DNA of 64,000 nt. Source: Exiguobacterium sibiricum 7-3. GTDB taxonomy: Bacteria; Bacillota; Bacilli; Exiguobacteriales; Exiguobacteriaceae. Position 1 is the stretch's first letter; the number at the start of each line of letters is the position of its first letter. The notes under the pieces are model-generated. The model was not told the DNA's origin and searched no databases. It saw only the letters and a list, made by a program, of their open reading frames with translations. The stretch lies in NCBI RefSeq assembly GCF_000620865.1, contig NZ_KK211190.1, positions 2,307,971-2,371,970 of the forward strand, written 5' to 3'. The translations under genes and the position numbers were made by a program. This document shows positions 44,710-58,536 of the stretch, one piece after another.

Positions 44710-44730
44710 ATCTTGAAATTGAAAATGTTA

Positions 44731-44821
44731 TGGCGGAGAGCAAGGGATTCGAACCCTTGAGACGCTTGTGACGCCTACACGATTTCCAATCGTGCTCCTT
44801 CGGCCACTCGGACAGCTCTCC
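44731..44821 (-). tRNA. tRNA-Ser (GGA)
   Basis: Class II tRNA, acceptor GGAGAGC/GCTCTCC, anticodon loop TTGGAAA, long variable arm, CCA encoded. Confidence 0.95.
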
Positions 44822-44848
44822 ATTGCATGTGGTGAAGAAGTAATATAA

Positions 44849-44923
44849 TGGCTCCGCAAGTAGGATTTGAACCTACGACCTACCGGTTAACAGCCGGTTG
44901 CTCTACCACTGAGCTATTGCGGA
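44849..44923 (-). tRNA. tRNA-Asn (GTT)
   Basis: Acceptor TCCGCAA/TTGCGGA, anticodon loop CTGTTAA, CCA encoded. First tRNA after 5S rRNA, as in Bacillus. Queuosine acceptor type. Confidence 0.95.
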
Positions 44924-44929
44924 ACGATC

Positions 44930-45045
<116 letters not shown>

Positions 45046-45106
45046 CATCTATTATCTTAACATTATGTTTCCATAACGTCAAGCACTTTTTTTGAAAGGC
45101 TCGCGC

Positions 45107-45134
45107 CCTCAAAACTGAAGTCATCAACAAGATC
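45107..45134 (-). other. 3' arm of the 23S rRNA processing stalk
   Basis: This post-23S segment is complementary to the pre-23S segment at 48112-48140 (shared CAAAACTGAAG and CATCAACAAGA cores). In the precursor RNA the pair forms the long stem, usually cut by RNase III, that releases 23S rRNA. Confidence 0.7.
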
Positions 45135-45142
45135 ATCTGCTA

Positions 45143-48058
<2,916 letters not shown>

Positions 48059-48111
48059 GCATTTTGGTATTCTAAGAACACACGTCTAATGACATGGTTA
48101 TAAAAAGTTTG

Positions 48112-48140
48112 ATGTCTTGTTGATGTCTTCAGTTTTCAAG
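48112..48140 (-). promoter_or_regulatory. boxA-like element and 5' arm of the 23S processing stalk
   Basis: The minus strand reads CTTGAAAACTGAAG, a boxA-type antitermination element, continuing into ACATCAACAAGACATC. The whole segment pairs with the post-23S trailer, so antitermination and processing signals overlap. The 163-bp 16S-23S spacer holds no tRNA. Confidence 0.6.
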
Positions 48141-48175
48141 GTGCGAGTGTCTCTATCGAGACTAGAGAGACGAGC

Positions 48176-48193
48176 TCTCAAAACTGAACGATG
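48176..48193 (-). other. 3' arm of the 16S rRNA processing stalk
   Basis: CATCGTTCAGTTTTGA on the minus strand, directly after 16S, is complementary to the leader segment at 49876-49894 that also contains the boxA-like element. Confidence 0.65.
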
Positions 48194-48217
48194 GGCATGT
48201 CCCGTAAGGGACGTTTT

Positions 48218-49783
<1,566 letters not shown>

Positions 49784-49875
49784 AAGTGTTTGACTTGCTC
49801 GTTGTGTGACCGAAGTCACGTTGACGAAGCTTGCGCTTCATTCATTGTTTGTATCCGAAGATACGTTTTTTGCCT

Positions 49876-49894
49876 CATCGTTCAGTTTTCAAAG
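49876..49894 (-). promoter_or_regulatory. rrn leader boxA-like element and 5' arm of the 16S stalk
   Basis: CTTTGAAAACTGAACGATG on the minus strand between P2 and 16S. It fits a boxA-type Nus-dependent antitermination site and is complementary to the post-16S trailer. Confidence 0.6.
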
Positions 49895-49923
49895 TTCGTC
49901 GTGTCGTTTTCAGCGACTTTAAT

Positions 49924-49952
49924 AAGATATCACGGAATAACTTATGCGTCAA
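49924..49952 (-). promoter_or_regulatory. rrn promoter P2
   Basis: On the minus strand TTGACG (49947-49952), 17-base spacer, TATCTT (49924-49929). Nearest promoter to 16S. Confidence 0.75.
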
Positions 49953-50009
49953 CCGTTTTTTTCTTGTTTTTTTCATCGCGTCAATGGCGTGTGCCTGTCG
50001 ACATGTATT

Positions 50010-50038
50010 AATATACTATCTCGAGATAATAACGTCAA
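50010..50038 (-). promoter_or_regulatory. rrn promoter P1
   Basis: On the minus strand TTGACG (50033-50038), 17-base spacer, TATATT (50010-50015). Together with P2, about 86 bases downstream, it forms the tandem promoter pair usual for Bacillales rrn operons. Nothing else is seen in 49784-50110 apart from the leader elements listed. Confidence 0.75.
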
Positions 50039-50110
50039 TGCTTTTTCATCATTTTTCTTGTTATTATTTTTTCCTTCTATATATGCTAGTTCTATTTTTA
50101 TTTTTAAAAC

Positions 50111-50141
50111 AAAAAAAAACCGGTCTATCAAACGACCGGTT
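50111..50141 (-). terminator. Terminator of ygxA
   Basis: Hairpin AACCGGTC / GACCGGTT overlapping the stop codon and followed by nine Ts on the minus strand; it insulates the rrn promoters. Confidence 0.85.
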
Positions 50142-50997
50142 CATATGTCACGAGTTCAACACCAAGTCCTTTTGTGTGTTGGTACGAAATCCGGACCAAC
50201 CCTTTCCGAATGAAGAAATCAATCAAACTGCCTAAATCAACCTTCAATTCTGCCAAACGGCTTTCTTCCATCAACTCTTGCATCGTCCAAGGATAATCGT
50301 GTTCTCGCATGACTTCGAATAAGTATCTGCCACCGGACAACACTTTCGATTGCAATAAATGTTCTAGTCCGATCAGCGCTAAATGAATCCGTTGTTCTAA
50401 TGTTTCTTCACTTAACAAGAGTTGTTCATATAATTTATAGACATCCGGATCGTCCAGTCGTGCCTGTTCCCAAACGACAACTTCCGGATGCGCTCCCTTT
50501 TCCAATACGGACAACCGGGCCAAATGATGTAGCGCATGATGAACGTGCGTATAGGCATCATAATAATTTCCGCGACTGAACAGATTCCTTCCGTCCTGAA
50601 AACGACGCAATAATTTTGCGAATGACAGCGACATTTGTAAACATCGTTCCGTTTCCGGGAAATTGAGCAGTTGTTTTTTCAAATCCGTTAAATAGTCATT
50701 TCGCTCAAAAATGATGGTCCCTTCCGACACCCAATGGACAGCACGGCGATTCGCATTTAAAATCAACCAGCGGGAAAGAACTTGTTCATGCACAAGATGT
50801 AATGAAACCCGCAATGTATCCAAACGATAGTGTTTCACTGTCCATTCGATAGAAGAGTCTCGGGTAATCACTAAAAGTAAAACATCAAATTGATCGGTCA
50901 AAGAGTCTCTCGGTTGCCTTTTCTCAACGGAGATGATTCCTTGCGTCTCCGGATAAGCTGCATATTCTGAATAGATCGTTCGTGTTGCTTGTTCCAT
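50128..50997 (-). CDS. ygxA: Nucleotidyltransferase-like protein YgxA
   Basis: 289 residues. An N-terminal nucleotidyltransferase-like fold (DQFDVLLLVITRDSSIEWTVKHY...) is followed by a helical region (FQDGRNLFSRGNYYDAYTHVHHALHHLARLSVLEKG) similar to HEPN/substrate-binding helices, and a C-terminal winged-helix-like part. It matches B. subtilis YgxA in size and in location directly upstream of an rRNA operon. Activity untested. Divergent from ygzB. Confidence 0.85.
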   Translation of the reverse strand: MEQATRTIYSEYAAYPETQGIISVEKRQPRDSLTDQFDVLLLVITRDSSIEWTVKHYRLDTLRVSLHLVHEQVLSRWLILNANRRAVHWVSEGTIIFERNDYLTDLKKQLLNFPETERCLQMSLSFAKLLRRFQDGRNLFSRGNYYDAYTHVHHALHHLARLSVLEKGAHPEVVVWEQARLDDPDVYKLYEQLLLSEETLEQRIHLALIGLEHLLQSKVLSGGRYLFEVMREHDYPWTMQELMEESRLAELKVDLGSLIDFFIRKGLVRISYQHTKGLGVELVTYEPVV

Positions 50998-51131
50998 TTC
51001 CTTCTCACCCTTCTCTACTCCATACTCGTTACTCTGATCATTCGTCCGTTACCATTTTCGACAAAAAATCAATCGTTCCTGCTTCTGACTCGATCCAACA
51101 ATATGCTAGACTGACTACAGGGGGAATTCAT

Positions 51132-51494
51132 GTGAAAAAACAACGTAAGAATAAAATAAACCGTGCCCGTAACTTAGCAATGTTCCTTGTGTTTGGTGGA
51201 ATGCTTGTCATGTACGGCGGTCTTTTGTTAAAACAATTCGAAATCATCATGGTCATCCTCATGCTCGTCGGGTTTGTCATGGTCCTCGCCAGTACGGCGC
51301 TTTATTTCTTGATCGGACTCACTTCGACGAAAGCGGCCGTCGTCACCTGCCCAAACTGCGGCAAAGAAACGAAAGTCCTCGGGCGAGTTGATTTATGTAT
51401 GCACTGTGACGAGCCTTTGACGATGGATCGTAACCTTGAAGGAAAAGAATTTGATGAAAAATACAATAAACACAGTAAACGAGCTCCCCGCTAA
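51132..51494 (+). CDS. ygzB: YgzB (UPF0295) small membrane protein
   Basis: 120 residues: a basic N-terminus (KKQRKNKINRARNLAM), two transmembrane helices (MFLVFGGMLVMYGGLLL and IMVILMLVGFVMVLASTALYFLIGL), then a zinc-ribbon tail with CPNCGKETKVLGRVDLCMHCDEPL. Function unknown. The start is GTG 51132 with AGGGGGA upstream; an in-frame extension to 50982 would overlap the divergent gene without a start signal. Between ygxA and perR as in B. subtilis. Confidence 0.92.
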   Translation: MKKQRKNKINRARNLAMFLVFGGMLVMYGGLLLKQFEIIMVILMLVGFVMVLASTALYFLIGLTSTKAAVVTCPNCGKETKVLGRVDLCMHCDEPLTMDRNLEGKEFDEKYNKHSKRAPR

Positions 51495-51512
51495 AAGGAA
51501 GCTCGTTTTTTT
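51477..51512 (+). terminator. Terminator of ygzB
   Basis: Hairpin AAACGAGCT / AGCTCGTTT overlapping the ygzB stop, followed by seven Ts, facing the convergent perR. Confidence 0.85.
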
Positions 51513-51945
51513 AATGCACGTTTGATTGACATTCGGGACAAGTCCCATAAACCTCAAGACGATGACGGTCTACTTTAAATCCTGTTAAATGCGCCGCAAC
51601 TGTCTCGACGTCATCTAAGACAGGATAATTGAAGTCAACGATTTTCCCGCATCCTTCGCAAATCATATGGTAATGACGCGTCGTAACGAAATCAAAACGA
51701 CTTGAAGCATCCCCATAATTCATCTCTTCTACGATTCCTTTTTCTCGGAAAACCCGTAGATTATTATAAACTGTCGCCACACTCATATTTGGAAAACGAT
51801 GTTCGAGCGCACGATAAATTTCATCTGCCGTCGGATGGGTATGTCCCGTCGTTAAATATTCCAAAATCGCATGACGTTGTGGTGTCATCCGAACGCCTGA
51901 TTCACGTAAAGAGCGTACTGCATCATCTAGCATTTCGTTCGCCAC
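51511..51945 (-). CDS. perR: Peroxide-responsive repressor PerR (Fur family)
   Basis: 144 residues. Winged helix [47 protein letters not shown]. Metal site residues are in [19 protein letters not shown], where the Asp-rather-than-Glu and HYH arrangement is the PerR type. Structural zinc site CEGCGK and CPECQS. In B. subtilis it senses H2O2 by iron-catalysed histidine oxidation and represses katA, ahpCF, mrgA and hemAXCDBL. Adjacent to gsaB and ygzB as in Bacillus. A PerR-like box lies in its own upstream region. Confidence 0.95.
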   Translation of the reverse strand: MANEMLDDAVRSLRESGVRMTPQRHAILEYLTTGHTHPTADEIYRALEHRFPNMSVATVYNNLRVFREKGIVEEMNYGDASSRFDFVTTRHYHMICEGCGKIVDFNYPVLDDVETVAAHLTGFKVDRHRLEVYGTCPECQSNVH

Positions 51946-51991
51946 GTCATCCCCTCATTTCTATCTTTCATTGATTATTAGATTGTAATCT

Positions 51992-52006
51992 TTATAATTA
52001 GTCTAC
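51992..52006. promoter_or_regulatory. Candidate PerR box upstream of perR and gsaB
   Basis: TTATAATTAGTCTAC matches the PerR consensus TTATAATNATTATAA perfectly in the left half and 4 of 7 in the right half. It lies between perR and the divergent gsaB, about 50 bases before perR, and could mediate autoregulation. Confidence 0.45.
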
Positions 52007-52107
52007 CTACATTCTCTCTGTCCGTCAACGGCTCTGCTCCACGTTTGACGGACATGATACAATCATATCGTGATATTTTTCACGTATCAATGATTGGAGG
52101 AATCATC

Positions 52108-53406
52108 ATGTCAACTCATGCAAATCGCCCAACTTCCGAAGCATTATATGAAGTAGCACAACAATGCATCGTCGGAGGTGTGAACAGCCCATCCCGCTCT
52201 TATAAAGCAGTCGGAGGCGGTGCTCCCGTTTATATGGAGCGTGGAGAAGGAGCTTACTTCTATGATGTCGACGGCAATCGTTACATCGATTACTTAGCAG
52301 CTTACGGTCCGATCATCACCGGTCACGGTCATCCACATATTACGGAGGCGATCACGAACGCTTCAAAAAACGGCTTATTGTACGGGACACCCCATCGTCT
52401 GGAAATCGATTTTGCCCACAAACTCCAACAAGCGATTCCTTCTTTAGAAAAGGTTCGTTTCACAAACTCCGGAACGGAGGCCGTCATGACGACGATCCGC
52501 GTTGCCCGTGCCTATACAGGACGTGAACTTGTCGTTAAATTCAGCGGTTGCTACCATGGTCACTCAGACCTAATGCTGATTGCAGCCGGTAGCGGTCCTG
52601 CAACACTCGGTTCACCTGATTCGGCTGGTGTCACAAAAGCGACAGCCAAAGAAGTCATTACGACACCGTTCAACGATATCGAGTCTTACCGTCAAATCAT
52701 GGCAGAATGGGGCGATCAAGTTGCCTGTGTTCTCGTCGAACCGATTGTCGGGAACTTCGGAATCGTCGAACCGCAACCCGGTTTCCTCGAAGCGATTAAT
52801 GAAATCACCCACGAACATGGTGCGCTCGTCATCTACGATGAGGTCATCACTGCTTTCCGTTTCATGTACGGTAGTGCACAAGAACTTCTGAACATCCGCC
52901 CGGACATGACAGCGCTTGGGAAAATCATTGGTGGAGGTCTGCCGATTGGTGCATATGGCGGTCGCCAAGAAATCATGGAACATGTTGCACCACTTGGTCC
53001 TGCTTATCAAGCAGGTACGATGGCCGGAAATCCAGCTTCGATGGCAGCTGGAATCGCCTGCCTCGAGTTGTTGGAACAGCCTGGTGTGTACGAAGAATTC
53101 GACCGTCTCGGTGCAAAACTCGAACAAGGGATCCTGAAAGCCGCTGACACTCATGACGTCACGATTACCATCAACCGTCTTAAAGGTGCATTGACGGTCT
53201 ACTTCACGGACGAAACAGTCATCGACTATTTAGGTGCCGAACGTGCAGACAGTGAAATGTTCGGTCGTTTCTTCAAATTAATGCTCGAGCAAGGCATCAA
53301 CCTCGCTCCTTCTAAATATGAAGCTTGGTTCTTGACGACGGCCCACACAGAAACAGACATTGACGAAACGATTGTTGCTGTCAACCGTGCTTTCGCCCAA
53401 CTGTAA
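52108..53406 (+). CDS. gsaB: Glutamate-1-semialdehyde 2,1-aminomutase (GsaB/HemL2 type)
   Basis: 432-residue PLP enzyme making 5-aminolevulinate, the first committed tetrapyrrole precursor. The PLP lysine is in [19 protein letters not shown]. Other landmarks are [36 protein letters not shown] and [12 protein letters not shown]. The position between ygaD-like and perR matches B. subtilis gsaB, the paralogue of hemL. The start is ATG 52108 with GGAGG; upstream in-frame ATGs lack sites. Confidence 0.94.
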   Translation: MSTHANRPTSEALYEVAQQCIVGGVNSPSRSYKAVGGGAPVYMERGEGAYFYDVDGNRYIDYLAAYGPIITGHGHPHITEAITNASKNGLLYGTPHRLEIDFAHKLQQAIPSLEKVRFTNSGTEAVMTTIRVARAYTGRELVVKFSGCYHGHSDLMLIAAGSGPATLGSPDSAGVTKATAKEVITTPFNDIESYRQIMAEWGDQVACVLVEPIVGNFGIVEPQPGFLEAINEITHEHGALVIYDEVITAFRFMYGSAQELLNIRPDMTALGKIIGGGLPIGAYGGRQEIMEHVAPLGPAYQAGTMAGNPASMAAGIACLELLEQPGVYEEFDRLGAKLEQGILKAADTHDVTITINRLKGALTVYFTDETVIDYLGAERADSEMFGRFFKLMLEQGINLAPSKYEAWFLTTAHTETDIDETIVAVNRAFAQL

Positions 53407-53423
53407 ACAATTACTTTCTCTAT

Positions 53424-53461
53424 ATAAAAGGCTGTTCCGTTTTTTCGGAACAGCCTTTTAT
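53424..53461. terminator. Bidirectional terminator
   Basis: Perfect 15-bp hairpin ATAAAAGGCTGTTCCG / CGGAACAGCCTTTTAT between the convergent gsaB and the ABC exporter gene. Confidence 0.9.
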
Positions 53462-55248
53462 CATTCAACGAGCTCTAGGTTTTGAATCGCATACAGTTCA
53501 AAATAGGCGCCACGTTTTCGCATCAATTCTTCATGACGTCCCATTTCCGTGATCTGACCGTTTTCAATGACGACGATTTTATCAGCATCGGTGATGGTCG
53601 AGAGACGGTGGGCGACAGTAAACGTCGTCCGTCCTTTCGCGAGACGGGCAAGCGAATCTTGAATCATCGATTCACTTTCCAAATCAAGTGCACTCGTCGC
53701 TTCATCCAAAATCAAAATCGGTGGATTTTTGAGGAATACCCGGGCAATTGCCAGACGTTGTTTTTGTCCGCCAGATAATTTGACACCCCGTTCGCCGACC
53801 GGTGTTTTATAGCCGTCCGCCAAACGTTCGATGAACTCATGGGCATTGGCCGCTTTCGCTGCCGCGACCACCTCTTCATCAGTCGCCTCGGGATTTCCCA
53901 TCTTAATGTTCATTTCGACCGATTCACTGAACAGAATCGATTCTTGCATGACCATACCGATTTGATCGCGAAGACCACGTAACTTCAAATCACGAATGTC
54001 GACGCCGTCAAGCGTGATTCGCCCTGATGACACGTCGTAAAAACGAGGAATCAGACTGACCAGCGTTGATTTCCCGCCGCCCGACATCCCAACGAAGGCA
54101 ATCCGTTCTCCGGCCTGAACATCAAGCGTCAACCGGTCAATCGCCCGTTCACCGCCTTCTTCGTAGGAGAAGCTGATATTTTCAAACTGGACGTTCCCTT
54201 TGACAGTAACCGGATTTTTCGCATTGGCTTTTTCCGTAATGTCATACGGCTCATCCAGGAATTCAAACATCCGGTCCATCGAGGCAATCGACTGAGTCAG
54301 TGTCGTCGAAGAGTTCACGAGACGACCGAGCGGTGCGTACAGACGATCGATGTAAGCGATGAAGGCCACCATCGTCCCAAGTGATTCTTGACCGTTCAAG
54401 ACAAGGAAGGCCGCTGCTCCGAAAATCAAAATCGGTGCAAAATCGGTAATCGTCGAAACGACGACGTACGTCCGGGCATTCCAGTTCGTTTGGCGTAATG
54501 CTGCCGTCAAGAAACCATCGTTTTGTTTCTTAAACGCCTGATTTTCATGGGGCTCAAGCGCAAAGCTGCGGATGACTGCCATTCCGTTGACCCGTTCCGT
54601 CAAGTGACCTTGCAGTTCAGCCAGTGCCGCGGACCGGTCACGTGTCAGACTGCGAAGCCGACCATAGAAAAATTTCACGGCAAGCGCATAAAACGGCAAC
54701 GGAATGATGGCGACGAGTGTCAGCTTTGGATCAATCGTCCACATGATGGCAATCGCAATCAAAATCGTAATCATATCGAGCCACAAGTTCATTAAACCGG
54801 TCACGACAAAGTCTTTTGTTTGTTCGACATCATTAATGATCCGTGAGATGACCTCACCTGTTTTAGAATTCGAATAAAACCGAAGTGATAATTTCTGAAC
54901 ATGATCAAACAGTCGATTCCGGACATCAAATAAAATTTTCGAAGCGGACCACTGGGCAAGGTATTGCCGGATATACTCAAGCGGTGGTTTGACGACGAGA
55001 AAGACGAAGAATCCGGCTCCGATCAGATACGCCAACTCCTTGCTGCGCTCCGCCAGCGGAACTGTCTGATTATCGAGTAAATTGTCGATAATGTATTTGT
55101 AAAGAAGCGGCAATCCTAACGGAATCGAAAACTTGATGATTCCGACGAACACCGTTAAGAGAATTTGTTTTTTATACGGTTTGACGAATTCCATGTACCG
55201 CCGGATGGAGCCCTTCTTTTTTAACTGCTTTTGTTTCGTTTTACCCAT
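53461..55248 (-). CDS. MsbA-type ABC exporter, YgaD-like half transporter
   Basis: 595 residues: an N-terminal six-helix exporter domain (VKPYKKQILLTVFVGIIKFSIPLGLPLLYKYIID ...) fused to an ATPase with Walker A VGMSGGGKSTL, signature LSGGQKQRLAIARVF, Walker B PILILDEATSALDLESE and switch His VAHRLSTITDADKI. All catalytic residues are canonical, so it can work as a homodimer. Orthologous by location to B. subtilis YgaD. Substrate unknown (lipid or drug). Confidence 0.9.
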   Translation of the reverse strand: MGKTKQKQLKKKGSIRRYMEFVKPYKKQILLTVFVGIIKFSIPLGLPLLYKYIIDNLLDNQTVPLAERSKELAYLIGAGFFVFLVVKPPLEYIRQYLAQWSASKILFDVRNRLFDHVQKLSLRFYSNSKTGEVISRIINDVEQTKDFVVTGLMNLWLDMITILIAIAIMWTIDPKLTLVAIIPLPFYALAVKFFYGRLRSLTRDRSAALAELQGHLTERVNGMAVIRSFALEPHENQAFKKQNDGFLTAALRQTNWNARTYVVVSTITDFAPILIFGAAAFLVLNGQESLGTMVAFIAYIDRLYAPLGRLVNSSTTLTQSIASMDRMFEFLDEPYDITEKANAKNPVTVKGNVQFENISFSYEEGGERAIDRLTLDVQAGERIAFVGMSGGGKSTLVSLIPRFYDVSSGRITLDGVDIRDLKLRGLRDQIGMVMQESILFSESVEMNIKMGNPEATDEEVVAAAKAANAHEFIERLADGYKTPVGERGVKLSGGQKQRLAIARVFLKNPPILILDEATSALDLESESMIQDSLARLAKGRTTFTVAHRLSTITDADKIVVIENGQITEMGRHEELMRKRGAYFELYAIQNLELVE

Positions 55249-55290
55249 GTGTTTCCCTTCTTTCCACTAAAAAAAGACGATGGCGAACCA

Positions 55291-55833
55291 TCATCTCCGA
55301 TATCTTGTTTCGTATTCACGATACCACGTTTCCACGAAAGCTGGATTGAATGGACCCTTGCGACTGCGGATCCATTGAATCAAAATCTGAACGTTGTCCT
55401 TCAGAATACGATCAATCGCTTTCGGATAGTTCATCTCCCGGCGATGTTTCTCGTACTCGTCCTCATCCAAAATCATGTAAGACATGTCCGGATAGACTTT
55501 GATATCTAAATCATAATCAATGTACTTGACTGCTCGATCCTTTTCATCAAACGTCGAAGGTGACCCTAAGTTACAGTAATAGTAGATACCGTCTTCACGG
55601 ATCATACAGATTACATTAAACCAGAGTTCTGTCGAAAAATAACAAATCGCGGGTTCTCGTGTCCGCCACTGACGACCATCCGATTCACTGACCATGATCC
55701 GGTCATTGAATCCAATCAATTCTTCTTCCGTCGATTTAAGCACGAGCGTTTCTTCCCAAACTCTGTGTAAGCTGCCGTTATGTTTGAAACTTTGAATCTC
55801 AATCTTGCTACTTTCTTTTGGGAATCGACTCAT
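55291..55833 (-). CDS. Nucleoside tri-/diphosphate phosphatase NtdP family (YgaC, DUF402)
   Basis: 180 residues. [52 protein letters not shown] and [32 protein letters not shown] are the DUF402/UPF0374 signature; acidic residues bind divalent metal. Related staphylococcal protein Sa1684 hydrolyses nucleoside di- and triphosphates. Located next to ygaD as in B. subtilis. A SigA-type promoter with GGGTATAAT is seen just upstream. Confidence 0.9.
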   Translation of the reverse strand: MSRFPKESSKIEIQSFKHNGSLHRVWEETLVLKSTEEELIGFNDRIMVSESDGRQWRTREPAICYFSTELWFNVICMIREDGIYYYCNLGSPSTFDEKDRAVKYIDYDLDIKVYPDMSYMILDEDEYEKHRREMNYPKAIDRILKDNVQILIQWIRSRKGPFNPAFVETWYREYETRYRR

Positions 55834-55950
55834 GTGCTACTCCTTTCTGAAGCTTTTTATTCAGTTTTTTCTATACTCTCGTGCTTATTATACCCATTTT
55901 CAGAACACATGAAAAACGAAAGGCTACTTTTTCAGGAAAATGACTGGTAT

Positions 55951-56376
55951 TTAACTTGAAAAATGATGTAAAATCGCCTGTTTCCGTTGCTGAAACATCG
56001 GTTTCAGAATAAATCCATCCACCACCCATTTTGGTAAATACGACTTATAAACCAAGTCATCAATCATGTAGATGCCGTCCGACCGTTCTTCCACACGGTG
56101 AACATGACACCAGGCCGTAAAGGGAAACGGAACTTTGATCCCGACATCCACAAACAAATCGCTCCCGACCATCGGAATGATTGAATCCCACTTCACAAAA
56201 ATCGGCGGAAGACCGACCTTCAGCTGAATCGTATTGCCGGCATATGTCCGTGTATCTCCCGTCGTCTGTACTTTCGGGAACGTCGTCATTCCGGTCAAGG
56301 CTTTTGCATCACTTAAAAAGGACCAAGCTTGTTCCTTCGTCGCTGGCACTTTCGTTTCTGTATAAAAATGATCCAT
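55951..56376 (-). CDS. SRPBCC-superfamily (START-like) protein
   Basis: 141 residues. FYTETKVPATKEQAWSFLSDAKALTGMTTFPKVQTTGDTRTYAGNTIQLKVGLPP is the helix-grip lipid-binding fold start, and a C-terminal long helix (WVVDGFILKPMFQQRKQAILHHF) closes the cavity. Such domains bind hydrophobic ligands or act as cyclases; ligand unknown. The start ATG overlaps the mutY stop by one base, so they are co-transcribed. Confidence 0.75.
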   Translation of the reverse strand: MDHFYTETKVPATKEQAWSFLSDAKALTGMTTFPKVQTTGDTRTYAGNTIQLKVGLPPIFVKWDSIIPMVGSDLFVDVGIKVPFPFTAWCHVHRVEERSDGIYMIDDLVYKSYLPKWVVDGFILKPMFQQRKQAILHHFSS

Positions 56377-57392
56377 TAAAGTTCCTCCTTTAATAAACGA
56401 TCAATTTTCATCTGGGCAACGGAAATCGGCTGTTTTTCATATGTCTGTTCATCCATCAGAACAGTTCCTTCCGGTTGTGTCGCAACACGATACACCGTAA
56501 TGTCCCAAATCCGGTGTGAAAAGATATGTTTGATACTGCCGACACGGATTCCCAGCTGTTCTTCCGTCGATTCGACCAAAGGATATTGCCACATACCGGC
56601 TAAGAGTCCTGTATCCGGGCGTTGCATGACTGCGACTTGTCCATTTTCTTCATAGACAAGGGCGTCATACTGAATCGTCTGAGTTTTACCTTTTTTAGTT
56701 TTGACGGGAAGTTCTGCTTGAACGGACCGGTCGTAAGCAAAGCAGATATCATTGACCGGGCACAGTCCGCACATCGGTGATTTGGGTGTACAGACCATCG
56801 CGCCGAGTTCCATCAATCCTTGATTAAAACTTGACGGATCCGCATGATCAATCAGTTCGTGAACAGCCGCTTCAAAGACTTTTCGTGTTTTTGGTGCCGC
56901 AATGTCGTCATAAATTCCGAGGACCCGCGACAGTACACGCATGACATTCCCGTCAACAGCCGGTTCCGGATGACCGTAAGCAATCGAAAGAACAGCACCG
57001 GTCGTATAGGGACCGACCCCCCTTAAACTTTCAAACCGTTCTTTTTCGTCCGGTACGATTCCATCATATTTTTCAACAACTTCCTGAACTGCGATTTGAA
57101 GGTTCTTAACCCGGGAATAGTACCCTAAGCCTTCCCAATATTTTAAGACTTCACTTTGTTCGGCTGCTGCTAAATCCTGAGGGGTCGGAAAACGTTCCGT
57201 GAAGCGGTGGTAATAAGGAATTACCGTATCGACCCGCGTTTGTTGCAACATGATCTCACTGATCCAAATATGATAGGGATTTTTCGTTTCACGCCACGGC
57301 AACTGTCGTTGTTCACGTAAAAACCACTCGACCAATTCCGTTGTAAAATGCCGTTTATTAAAGTTTGTGAAATATTCTGTAACAAGAGTCAA
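56376..57392 (-). CDS. mutY: Adenine DNA glycosylase MutY
   Basis: 338 residues removing adenine mispaired with 8-oxoguanine. LPWRETKNPYHIWISEIMLQQTRVDTV carries the catalytic Glu. The helix-hairpin-helix is LRGVGPYTTGAVLSIAYGHPEPAVDGNVMRVLSR with catalytic Asp, and the [4Fe-4S] ligands are in CTPKSPMCGLCPVNDICFAY. The C-terminal NUDIX-like domain recognises 8-oxoG. The start is TTG 57392 with AGAGG 7 bases upstream. Divergent from yfhP. Confidence 0.95.
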   Translation of the reverse strand: MTLVTEYFTNFNKRHFTTELVEWFLREQRQLPWRETKNPYHIWISEIMLQQTRVDTVIPYYHRFTERFPTPQDLAAAEQSEVLKYWEGLGYYSRVKNLQIAVQEVVEKYDGIVPDEKERFESLRGVGPYTTGAVLSIAYGHPEPAVDGNVMRVLSRVLGIYDDIAAPKTRKVFEAAVHELIDHADPSSFNQGLMELGAMVCTPKSPMCGLCPVNDICFAYDRSVQAELPVKTKKGKTQTIQYDALVYEENGQVAVMQRPDTGLLAGMWQYPLVESTEEQLGIRVGSIKHIFSHRIWDITVYRVATQPEGTVLMDEQTYEKQPISVAQMKIDRLLKEEL

Positions 57393-57498
57393 AATATTAC
57401 CTCTTTTCTATTTGATACGTTATAGTAAGTTCAATTAACCTTAAAATCAATTTACGTTTTTTATGATCCCGAATACTTTGATAAGGAGCGAATTCGCA

Positions 57499-58482
57499 TT
57501 GGATACTGGAACGCATATCGGAATGGGACTTTGCCTCGCCGCCATTTCCACACTTGAACCGGATGTCGCTGCAAGCGCTACGCTGTTTGCGGCTGTTACG
57601 ACGACGGCGTTGGTCGGTTCCCATGCTCCAGACTTTGATACTGTATTTAAATTTAAAGGTAACAGTGCCTACCTGAGACAACACCGTGGTAAATCCCACG
57701 GCTTAATTGCTTTAATTGCCTGGCCATTACTGCTGTCGATCGTCATCGGCGCCCTGTTTGGCGTTCCGCCTACTTCATTATGGCTGATGGCACAGATTGC
57801 TGTCGCCCTTCATGTCTTCGTCGATCTGTTTAATGCTTACGGCACGCAGGCGCTCCACCCCTTTAAGAAAACCTGGATTGGTTGGGGTGTCATCAATACG
57901 TTTGATCCCTATCTGTTTACGATGTATTACGGCGCGTTCGGCATTTGGTTATTGACCCGTGCAACAATTGTAATCTTCCCGATTTTGATTGCGATCGTCA
58001 TCATTTATTACGCGGTGCAGTTCAAATTGCGAAACGATGCCCTGGCAACGGCAGCCCGTTATTATGGCGGTGCTCACAAACTGTTCATCTCACCCGGCAT
58101 GAAATGGGATGAATGGCATGTCGCAGCACGTCTCCGGAATGAATATGCGGTTGTTAAAATCAATTCCGGTACCGTCGTGGAATGCGGCAATTTCCGGATC
58201 AAAAATGAACCGCATGGTGATGAACTGTATGACATCGTTAAAGAGAACGCTGATCTACAAGCTTTTCTTGAGTTCTCGAAAATTCATACGTACACCGTTT
58301 CCCGAAAAGACGGAATCGTTGAATACCGTTTCACGAATTTACGTTACTTCACGAAAGAAGTTTATCCGTTCGTTGCTGTCGTCCGGATTGATGCGACATC
58401 GCGTCAAATCGTCAGCTCCTATACAGGATGGGTCTTCAGTGAACGGACATTACAAAAAAAATTGGTCGTACCGGTTTTATAA
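57499..58482 (+). CDS. yfhP: Membrane-bound metal-dependent hydrolase YfhP (YdjM family)
   Basis: 327 residues. The N-terminal part has the YdjM/DUF457 pattern: TGTHIGMGLCLAAI, SHAPDFDTVFKFKG and HRGKSHGLIALIAWPLL, with His and Asp residues that would bind metal, plus about four transmembrane helices to residue 185. A soluble C-terminal domain follows. The start is TTG at 57499 with AAGGAG 9 bases upstream, giving exactly the length of B. subtilis YfhP. Divergent from mutY as in Bacillus. Confidence 0.88.
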   Translation: MDTGTHIGMGLCLAAISTLEPDVAASATLFAAVTTTALVGSHAPDFDTVFKFKGNSAYLRQHRGKSHGLIALIAWPLLLSIVIGALFGVPPTSLWLMAQIAVALHVFVDLFNAYGTQALHPFKKTWIGWGVINTFDPYLFTMYYGAFGIWLLTRATIVIFPILIAIVIIYYAVQFKLRNDALATAARYYGGAHKLFISPGMKWDEWHVAARLRNEYAVVKINSGTVVECGNFRIKNEPHGDELYDIVKENADLQAFLEFSKIHTYTVSRKDGIVEYRFTNLRYFTKEVYPFVAVVRIDATSRQIVSSYTGWVFSERTLQKKLVVPVL

Positions 58483-58484
58483 AG

Positions 58485-58536
58485 AAAGGACTCGCCATGC
58501 TCGGAAGACACCCTTCCGAACCGCGAGTCCTTTTTT
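58485..58536. terminator. Bidirectional terminator
   Basis: Two-part hairpin: AAAGGACTCGC / GCGAGTCCTTT outside and TCGGAAG / CTTCCGA inside, followed by a T run; between the convergent yfhP and yfhJ genes. Confidence 0.88.

Noticed and set aside
52612..53154. 180-codon frame antisense to gsaB
   Set aside because: Fully inside a strongly supported gene, no ribosome binding site, and composition of a shadow frame.
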